A stretch of 5,888 bases of DNA, taken from Phycisphaerae bacterium (GTDB lineage: Bacteria; Planctomycetota; Phycisphaerae; SM23-33). Within the stretch, counting starts at the first letter, position 1, and the number at the start of each line of letters is the position of its first letter. The notes below the pieces were generated by a model. It saw only the letters and a list, made by a program, of their open reading frames with translations. It searched no databases and was not told the origin of the DNA. Shown piece by piece: positions 1 to 5,888 of the stretch. The stretch lies in assembly GCA_022866005.1 (NCBI GenBank), contig JALHTV010000044.1:1-5888 (forward strand), read 5' to 3'. A program made the translations under genes and the position numbers.

Positions 1-1
1 C

Positions 2-637
2 GATCAGCTCGCCGCCAATCACACCGCCCTCCACGGAAAGTACCTGTCCCGTCGCAAAGACGGAGACCGCGCGGCGCTGGACCTCAAGACCCGGGAAGAG
101 CAAGTCGCCCGCCTCCGCATGTCGCTCAACGCCGCCAAGACCAACAAGGAATACGCCGCGGTCCTCACGCAGATCAACACCCTCAAGGCCGACAACGCCA
201 AGCTGGAGGAAGAGGCGCTGAGGATCCTTCAGGACACCGACACCATCAAGGCCCAGGCCGACGAGGTCGCCAAGCAGAGCGAGAGCGAGAAGGCGCGCCT
301 GGCCGAGGTCCAGCGGACCAGCGCGGAGGAGGTCACCCGCCTGACGGCCATGCTGGAGGAACTCAAGGCCAAACGCAATGAGGCCGCCCACGAGGTGCCC
401 GCCCAGGCCCTGGCCGTCTTCAATCGCATTGGCGGCAACTACGATGGCGACGCCATGGCCGCCATCGAGATCCAGGGGCAAAAGCCCCCGCACGAGTACA
501 TCTGCGGCGGCTGCTACATGAGCCTGACGGCCGAGCACGTCAACGCCCTGCGCACGAAGGACGAGATCCGCACCTGCGACAACTGCGGGCGGATCCTGTA
601 CCTCGAGCCCCAGGCCAACGGGGCCACCGCCCAGTGA
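2..637 (+). CDS. C4-type zinc ribbon / coiled-coil protein (COG1579, DUF164 family), 5' truncated
   Basis: The reading frame is open from the first complete codon in the window to TGA at 635-637, so the gene begins upstream. The 211 visible residues have the two-part plan of this family. A long, charged, Ala/Glu/Lys-rich helix, probably a coiled coil, fills visible residues 1 to about 130 and contains the signature KTNKEY (residues 46-51). A C-terminal zinc ribbon follows, with CGGC at residues 168-171 and CDNC at 192-195, running into GRILY. The ATG at 119 is internal, because the coiled coil reads through it without a break. Family members are usually about 240 aa, so only a short N-terminal piece should be missing. 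The biochemical role is poorly defined; the structure suggests a nucleic-acid- or protein-binding helical hairpin with a zinc knuckle. The stop overlaps the RNase HI start (GTGA), implying translational coupling. Family assignment is strong; function is unknown. Confidence 0.88.
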   Translation, partial: DQLAANHTALHGKYLSRRKDGDRAALDLKTREEQVARLRMSLNAAKTNKEYAAVLTQINTLKADNAKLEEEALRILQDTDTIKAQADEVAKQSESEKARLAEVQRTSAEEVTRLTAMLEELKAKRNEAAHEVPAQALAVFNRIGGNYDGDAMAAIEIQGQKPPHEYICGGCYMSLTAEHVNALRTKDEIRTCDNCGRILYLEPQANGATAQ

Positions 638-1137
638 CGCCCCGGCGCCCCACAACCCGCTCCCCGCGCAAACGGCAAGAGCCGCCGCGCCGGGTGATCG
701 TCTTTATCGACGGCGGCAGCCGCGGCAACCCCGGGCCGGCTGCGGCGGGCGTGGTCGTCACGGCCGAAGACGGCACGGTGCTGCACGAGGCCGCCCTGTA
801 CCTGGGCGAGGCCACCAACAACGTAGCCGAGTACCGCGGGCTGCTGGCCGGCCTGAAGGCGGCCGCGGCGCTGAAGGCGGCGGAGGTCCAGGCCATCAGC
901 GACAGCGAGCTGCTGGTCCGCCAGATGACCGGTCAGTACCGCGTGAAGAACGCGGGCCTGGCCCCCCTGGCCGAGCAGGCCCGCAGGCTCGCCCGCCGGT
1001 TCACCGTGTGCGCCTTCCGCCATGTGCGGCGGGAGGAAAATCGCCGGGCCGACGAGTTGGTCAACCAGGCCCTCGACCGCCGGGGCGACATCGGCGGGCA
1101 GCGCAAGGGCGTCCCCCGCCGCGTGCCGGGTGGCTGA
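634..1137 (+). CDS. rnhA: Ribonuclease HI family protein
   Basis: This is a 167-aa RNase H fold enzyme expected to cleave the RNA strand of RNA-DNA hybrids (primers, R-loops) in the cytoplasm. The fold begins at VIVFIDGGSRGNPGP (residues 21-35). The four acidic metal-binding residues appear in order: D26, E66 (in NVAEYRGL), D90 (in ISDSELLV) and D140 (in NRRADELVN). H130 in the FRHVRREEN segment fits the family's conserved position before the last Asp. It resembles the shorter RVT_3-like RNase HI group, with no N-terminal hybrid-binding domain, only a basic tail of about 18 residues. The GTG at 634 is chosen because it is the upstream start of the frame and overlaps the preceding TGA (GTGA). 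No good Shine-Dalgarno sequence is visible before it, which fits coupled translation. A later in-frame GTG at 694 would start inside the first strand and is unlikely. Residues 74-84 contain a small internal duplication (LKAA twice, from an 11-base direct repeat at 853-863 and 871-881). The gene symbol is by family only. Confidence 0.9.
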   Translation: MTPRRPTTRSPRKRQEPPRRVIVFIDGGSRGNPGPAAAGVVVTAEDGTVLHEAALYLGEATNNVAEYRGLLAGLKAAAALKAAEVQAISDSELLVRQMTGQYRVKNAGLAPLAEQARRLARRFTVCAFRHVRREENRRADELVNQALDRRGDIGGQRKGVPRRVPGG

Positions 1138-1150
1138 GCCCAGGCGGGGG

Positions 1151-1159
1151 TGTTAGAAT
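1151..1159 (+). promoter_or_regulatory. Possible extended -10 promoter element before dnaG
   Basis: TGT followed by TAGAAT (-10 at 1154-1159) matches the extended -10 form TGn-TAxAAT in an otherwise very GC-rich stretch. No -35 match is seen at 16-18 bases upstream (the sequence there is near TGGCTG). Transcription would begin near 1166, giving a very short leader of about 11 bases that starts at or within the ribosome binding site. The 8-bp palindrome AGAATTCT (1155-1162) overlaps the -10. It could instead be chance, with dnaG simply read through from the upstream pair. Confidence 0.35.
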
Positions 1160-1165
1160 TCTGAT

Positions 1166-1171
1166 GGAGAG
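1166..1171 (+). promoter_or_regulatory. Ribosome binding site deciding the dnaG GTG start
   Basis: GGAGAG lies 5 bases before GTG at 1177. An ATG at 1164 is in another frame and precedes this site, so it does not start dnaG. The GTG start puts the protein's first conserved stretch (FINQVAAATDVVDLI) at residues 7-21, as expected for DnaG. Confidence 0.7.
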
Positions 1172-1176
1172 CTTCC

Positions 1177-2949
1177 GTGAGGTTCCCGGGACACTTCATC
1201 AATCAGGTCGCCGCGGCCACCGACGTGGTGGACCTCATCGGCCAGTACGTCGCGCTCAAGAAGCGCGGCAAGGAATTCGTCGGCCTGTGCCCCTTCCACG
1301 ATGACAAGCGCCCGTCGCTGAACGTCTCCCCCTCCAAGCAGATCTTCAAGTGCTTTGCCTGCGGCGCCGGGGGCGGGGTGTTCCAGTTCCTGATGCTCTA
1401 TGAGAAGCTGCCCTTCCCCCAGGCCGTCCGGACGCTGGCCGAGCGGGCCCACATCCCCCTGCCCCCCGAGGCCGCGGCACCGGAGCCGGCGGGCCTGGGC
1501 CGCAACGACCTGATCGCCCTGACGACCTTCGCCGCGCGGTTCTACCGCACTCAGTTGCGCTCCCCCACCGGTGCCGACGCGCTGCGCTACGCCCTGGGGC
1601 GGGGCTTGAGCCAAGAGTCCATCGACCGCTTCGGCCTGGGCTACGCACCCGATAGTTGGGACGCGCTGCTGCGGGCGGCGCTGGCGGAGGGCGACGGCGA
1701 GCAGCAGCTCGTGGCCGCGGGGTTGGTAGCCCGGCGCGAGGAGCGCAGCGGCTGCTACGACCGGTTCCGCAATCGGCTGATCTTTCCCATCTTCAGCCCC
1801 GCCGGAGAGGTGATTGCCTTCGGTGGCCGGGCGCTCGCGGCCGAGGAGCAGGCCAAGTACCTCAACAGCCCCGACACGTCGCTGTTCGACAAGTCGGCCC
1901 AGCTCTATGCCCTGAACTGGTCGCGCCAAGCGATCGGCTCCAGCGGGACGGTGATTGTCGTCGAGGGCTACCTGGACGCGCTGATGCCGCTCCAGTGCGG
2001 CGTGAGCAACGTGGTCGCCACGATGGGCACGGCCCTGACCGACCGGCACGTGCGGTTGCTTTCGCGCTACGCGACGGAGGGGGTGCTCGTCTTCGACGCC
2101 GACACGGCCGGTTCAGCGGCGGCCGAGCGGGCGCTGGAGATCTTCCTGGCCCAGCAGGTACACGTCCGCGTGGCCACCGTGCCGGAGGGCAAGGACCCCT
2201 GCGACTACTGCCTGATCTGCGGCGGTCAGGCGTTCGCCGACCTGGCCGCCCAGGCCCCCGACGCCCTGCACTACGTCTGGCAGAAGCGCCTGGAGCAGGT
2301 CCGCGCCGCCGGGGATAACTTGGCCGGCCGGCGGGCGGCGGTGGAGGACTTCCTCCGCGTGGTCGCCCAGTCCGGCGTCTACGGGGCCATCGACGAGGTC
2401 CGCCGCGGCCAGCTCGCCCAGCACATCGCCCACATGCTCAACGTCCCCGCCGCCGACCTCCAGCAGCAGATGCGCCGCCTGGCCCGCTCCGTCCCGCGCC
2501 CCGGCCAGGCAGGCACCGCCCCGGCCCCCACCACCGCCCTCGGCAGCGACGCCCAGCGCGAGGTTCTGGAGGTGCTGCTCAACCGGCCCGACCTGTTGGC
2601 CCAGGCCTCCCAGAGGATCTCGCCAGAGGACTTCTCCGACCCGACGCTGCGGCAGATCGCCCAGGCCGTCTGGTCGGCATTTGCGGCCGGGACGACGCGG
2701 ATCGACGAGTTGCTCGCCCGCGAGGAACTGTCCACCCACGCGGGGCTGCTTGTGGAGCTGTCAGAGTCCGGCGAGCGGCGGGGCAACTACGAACAGACCC
2801 TTGCCGGTGCGGTAGAAGACCTCGTCTACCGGCGGGGACGGCAAGAGATGCAAGACCTGAAAACAGGAGGCTTTAGCAACGAGTCGCTGCGGGCCCTCAA
2901 CCAGCACCTTCGCCAGGAGGATCCCCGGAGACACCCCAAGATTCGCTAG
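1177..2949 (+). CDS. dnaG: DNA primase DnaG
   Basis: This 590-aa replicative primase synthesises RNA primers for DNA polymerase at the replication fork. Domains run in order. The N-terminal CHC2 zinc-binding domain has C38, H41, C59 and C62, within GLCPFHDDKRPS and KCFACGAGG. The catalytic core begins with YDRFRNRLIFPI (residues 194-205) and AFGGRAL. The TOPRIM fold has E263 in VEGYLD and D307/D309 in FDADTAG, the metal-binding acids. The C-terminal helical region (about 455-590, after a Pro/Ala/Gly-rich linker) resembles the DnaB-helicase-binding domain, with EVLEVLLNRPDLL and ISPEDFSDPTLRQIA. Length is normal for bacterial DnaG and no key residue is missing. The start is GTG with a good ribosome binding site. 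An unusual CxxCxxC (C342, C345, C348) follows the TOPRIM acids. The gene lies 39 bases after rnhA, possibly co-transcribed with it, and upstream of rpoD as in many bacteria. Confidence 0.97.
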   Translation: MRFPGHFINQVAAATDVVDLIGQYVALKKRGKEFVGLCPFHDDKRPSLNVSPSKQIFKCFACGAGGGVFQFLMLYEKLPFPQAVRTLAERAHIPLPPEAAAPEPAGLGRNDLIALTTFAARFYRTQLRSPTGADALRYALGRGLSQESIDRFGLGYAPDSWDALLRAALAEGDGEQQLVAAGLVARREERSGCYDRFRNRLIFPIFSPAGEVIAFGGRALAAEEQAKYLNSPDTSLFDKSAQLYALNWSRQAIGSSGTVIVVEGYLDALMPLQCGVSNVVATMGTALTDRHVRLLSRYATEGVLVFDADTAGSAAAERALEIFLAQQVHVRVATVPEGKDPCDYCLICGGQAFADLAAQAPDALHYVWQKRLEQVRAAGDNLAGRRAAVEDFLRVVAQSGVYGAIDEVRRGQLAQHIAHMLNVPAADLQQQMRRLARSVPRPGQAGTAPAPTTALGSDAQREVLEVLLNRPDLLAQASQRISPEDFSDPTLRQIAQAVWSAFAAGTTRIDELLAREELSTHAGLLVELSESGERRGNYEQTLAGAVEDLVYRRGRQEMQDLKTGGFSNESLRALNQHLRQEDPRRHPKIR

Positions 2950-2962
2950 GGTCCCAGACCCG

Positions 2963-2985
2963 CCACGGCCGGCCCGGCGGCGTGG
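2963..2985 (+). other. GC-rich hairpin between dnaG and rpoD
   Basis: CCACG (2963-2967) pairs with CGTGG (2981-2985). Inside, GCC (2968-2970) can pair with GGC (2976-2978) around a 5-base loop, leaving a two-base bulge. Just upstream a smaller inverted repeat, GGGTC-CCA-GACCC (2949-2961), begins at the last base of the dnaG stop codon. There is no T-run after either, so neither is a classical intrinsic terminator. The larger hairpin ends directly against the -35 box of the rpoD promoter, so it might weaken read-through from dnaG or be part of a regulatory site. The pairing is seen; the function is a guess. Confidence 0.3.
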
Positions 2986-3013
2986 TTGACTTGCGCCGTT
3001 TGGCGCCTATAAT
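2986..3013 (+). promoter_or_regulatory. Sigma-70-type promoter of rpoD
   Basis: TTGACT (-35, 2986-2991) and TATAAT (-10, 3008-3013) are separated by 16 bases. That is 5 of 6 and 6 of 6 matches to the sigma-70 consensus, in a GC-rich genome where such AT-rich hexamers stand out. The predicted transcription start is near 3020, giving a leader of about 47 bases. The rpoD product keeps the residues that read these boxes, so the gene is probably transcribed by its own sigma factor. The 16-base spacer is nearly filled by an inverted repeat. Confidence 0.85.
2993..3006 (+). repeat. Inverted repeat filling the rpoD promoter spacer
   Basis: GCGCC (2993-2997) and GGCGC (3002-3006) are perfect reverse complements around GTTT. 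They occupy 14 of the 16 bases between the -35 and -10 boxes. This position would suit a repressor or activator operator, but short GC dyads are common in GC-rich DNA. Confidence 0.4.
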
Positions 3014-3023
3014 AATTCGCTTT

Positions 3024-3037
3024 CGTCCCCAGGGACG
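3024..3037 (+). repeat. Inverted repeat in the rpoD 5' leader
   Basis: CGTCCC (3024-3029) and GGGACG (3032-3037) are perfect 6-bp arms separated by CA. In RNA they could form a small hairpin with CCAG in the loop, starting about 4 bases from the predicted 5' end of the rpoD transcript. It could stabilise the mRNA or be an operator just downstream of the start site. The rpoD ribosome binding site (GGAG, 3056-3059) lies outside it. Confidence 0.4.
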
Positions 3038-3066
3038 GCACAGCAAGAGCCCATCGGAGTACGTTC

Positions 3067-4746
<1,680 letters not shown>

Positions 4747-4754
4747 CCCACCTC

Positions 4755-4770
4755 GGCGCCCGGCCGCGCC
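4755..4770 (+). terminator. Weak candidate terminator hairpin after rpoD
   Basis: GGCGC (4755-4759) pairs with GCGCC (4766-4770) around a 6-base loop, 8 bases after the rpoD stop. It is followed by a run of C, not T. A second small inverted repeat, ACCGC (4780-4784) and GCGGT (4792-4796), follows, with only three T residues after it (4803-4805). Termination here may be Rho-dependent or imperfect. The pairing is seen but the role is uncertain. Confidence 0.25.
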
Positions 4771-4803
4771 CCCCCAATGACCGCCTGCTCTGCGGTTCGA
4801 CCT

Positions 4804-4832
4804 TTGCGCCCGCCCCGCCGCAGGCGTACAAT
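4804..4832 (+). promoter_or_regulatory. Candidate sigma-70-type promoter of the rmuC gene
   Basis: TACAAT (4827-4832) matches 5 of 6 bases of the -10 consensus. TTGCGC (4804-4809) shares only the TTG of a -35 box (3 of 6), at a 17-base spacing. The predicted start near 4839 would leave a leader of about 15 bases, just enough to hold the ribosome binding site GGGAGG (4843-4848), which sits 5 bases before the ATG. The -10 is convincing; the -35 is weak. Confidence 0.5.
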
Positions 4833-4853
4833 GCCCCCACACGGGAGGCGACC

Positions 4854-5888
4854 ATGACTGACTTCGCGCTGGGGTTTGTCTTGGGTGCGGTGCTGGGCGC
4901 GGCGGTGGCCGTGGTGGTCGCGGTGCTGCGCGGGCGCCTGGCCACGCGGGCCCTGCGCGAGACGTTCGCCTCCATCGCGGCCGAGGCCCTGGACGCCAAC
5001 TCCCGCCGGCTGGGCGAGTCGGCCGCAGCCTTGCTGGATGGGCGAAAGGCCCTGATCGACCAGACGCTCCAGACCATGCAGCAGCGTCTAGAGCAGGTCC
5101 GCAGCTTCCTCCAGCAGGTCGAGACCACCCGCAAGGAGGACTTCGGACAGCTCAGCAGTTCGGTCTCCTCCCTGGCCACCACGACCGGGGAGCTGCATCG
5201 GATGCTCGCCAGCACCCAGCGGCGCGGGGCCTGGGGGGAGCGGATGGCCCAGGACGTGCTGCGCCTGGCGGGCCTCCAGGAGGGGATCAACTACGTGCAG
5301 CAGTCGGCCGCCGACGCCGAATCCGGCCGGCCGGATTTCACCTTCTTCCTGCCGAATGAGCTGAAGGTGAACATGGACGTCAAGTTCCCCTTGGAGCGAT
5401 ACAAGGCCTACCTGGACGCCGCTGACGCCGCCGCCCGCGCCGAGCAGCTTGCCCAACTGGTCACCGCGGTCCGTGGGCACATCGCCGCCGTGTCCAAGCG
5501 CGGGTACATCGACCCGGCCGTGCCCACCGTGAACTACGTGATCGTCTTCATCCCTAGCGAGCAGATCTTCTCGCTGGTCCTGGAGGCCCAGGCCGACTTG
5601 ATCGACGAGGCCTTGGGCAAGCACGTGGTCCTGGCGAGCCCCTTGACGCTGTACGCGATGCTCTCGGTCATCCGCCAGGCCGCCGAGAACGCCAACATCC
5701 TCAAGACCGCCGACGAGGTGACGAAGCTGCTGGGCCAGTTCTACCAACAGTGGCAGAAGTACAACGAAGAGCTGGACAAGCTGGGCCAGCGGATCGAGCA
5801 GACCGCCGACCAGTACAGGATCGTTCGCGCGATTCGAAGCAGCTCCCTCCAAAAACCCCTGGACAAGATCGAGGAACTCCGCACCGCC
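4854..5888 (+). CDS. rmuC: DNA recombination protein RmuC family, 3' truncated
   Basis: 345 codons are open from ATG at 4854 to the window edge, with no stop. RmuC proteins are predicted nucleases linked to limiting inversions and rearrangements at repeats; the exact reaction is not well established. Residues 5-25 form one hydrophobic segment, a probable inner-membrane anchor. Residues 30-120 are helical and probably coiled coil. The conserved core follows: RGAWGE (124-129), GRPDF (158-162) and MDVKFPLERY (174-183). E129, D161, D175 and K177 fit a PD-(D/E)xK nuclease-type active site. Later family segments are also present: SKRGYIDP, VIVFIPSEQIF and VVLASPLTLYAML. The family usually runs about 350-500 aa, so the end is probably close. 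ATG is supported by GGGAGG 5 bases upstream and places the anchor at the N-terminus. The gene follows rpoD by 107 bases and has a candidate promoter of its own. Long frames on the other strand here are shadows. Confidence 0.93.
   Translation, partial: MTDFALGFVLGAVLGAAVAVVVAVLRGRLATRALRETFASIAAEALDANSRRLGESAAALLDGRKALIDQTLQTMQQRLEQVRSFLQQVETTRKEDFGQLSSSVSSLATTTGELHRMLASTQRRGAWGERMAQDVLRLAGLQEGINYVQQSAADAESGRPDFTFFLPNELKVNMDVKFPLERYKAYLDAADAAARAEQLAQLVTAVRGHIAAVSKRGYIDPAVPTVNYVIVFIPSEQIFSLVLEAQADLIDEALGKHVVLASPLTLYAMLSVIRQAAENANILKTADEVTKLLGQFYQQWQKYNEELDKLGQRIEQTADQYRIVRAIRSSSLQKPLDKIEELRTA
5320..5337 (+). repeat. 18-bp perfect palindrome inside rmuC
   Basis: AATCCGGCC (5320-5328) is followed directly by its reverse complement GGCCGGATT (5329-5337). 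It lies over the codons for ESGRPDF, the segment containing the predicted active-site Asp D161. The coding constraint of GRPD (GGC CGG CCG GAT) explains the middle but not the whole dyad. Confidence 0.6.

Noticed and set aside
853..881. Direct repeat of CTGAAGGCGGC in rnhA as a possible mobile or recombination signal
   Set aside because: It encodes a repeated LKAA on an alanine-rich helix and is explained by GC-rich codons for common residues.
1008..1304. A 98-codon + strand open frame bridging rnhA and dnaG, with an ATG at 1164
   Set aside because: It overlaps the conserved ends of both genes in the wrong frame and its product is low-complexity Arg/Gly/Pro; the ribosome binding site at 1166-1171 serves the GTG at 1177.
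1153..2049. A 298-codon minus-strand open frame opposite dnaG
   Set aside because: No family motif is visible and it lies wholly over the conserved zinc and TOPRIM domains of DnaG; it is a GC-driven shadow.
2949..2961. GGGTC-CCA-GACCC as an intrinsic terminator for dnaG
   Set aside because: The stem is only 5 bp, the loop is 3 bases and no T-run follows.
5088..5852. A 254-codon minus-strand open frame near the window end
   Set aside because: It is opposite the rmuC frame, which has a membrane anchor, a ribosome binding site and all conserved RmuC motifs; the minus frame shows none.

Overview
This is a high-GC window carrying five genes, all on the + strand and tightly packed. They look like housekeeping nucleic-acid metabolism genes rather than accessory or mobile DNA. 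The content suggests Planctomycetota, possibly the Phycisphaerae side. The reasons are the form of the primase and sigma factor (an RpoD of 559 aa with an Arg-rich non-conserved region), the GTG starts and the gene order. This is family recognition by eye, not a search, so the phylum call is moderate confidence.

Layout. Positions 2-637 hold the 3' part of a coiled-coil plus C4 zinc-ribbon protein (COG1579/DUF164 type); its start lies before the window. Its stop codon overlaps by 4 bases the GTG start of an RNase HI gene (634-1137). A 39-base gap follows, with an extended -10-like element and a ribosome binding site, and then the replicative primase dnaG (1177-2949, GTG start). A 117-base intergenic region carries a near-consensus sigma-70 promoter with several inverted repeats in and around it. 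It leads into rpoD, the primary sigma factor (3067-4746). A 107-base gap with GC-rich inverted repeats and a weaker promoter precedes an rmuC-type gene (4854 onward), which is still open at the window end.

How the genes relate. DnaG makes the RNA primers of lagging-strand synthesis and RNase HI degrades RNA in RNA-DNA hybrids, so primer synthesis and removal are adjacent. dnaG-rpoD adjacency recalls the macromolecular synthesis operon (rpsU-dnaG-rpoD in E. coli), but rpsU is absent here. The zinc-ribbon/RNase HI pair occupies the upstream position and rpoD has its own strong promoter. RmuC is a membrane-anchored, predicted nuclease-fold protein linked to recombination and genome stability. 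No stretch over 300 bases lacks a gene. I saw no tRNA, rRNA, CRISPR array, insertion sequence or phage gene, and no convincing undescribed multi-gene system. The most interesting signals are the dyad-rich rpoD promoter region and the gene order.
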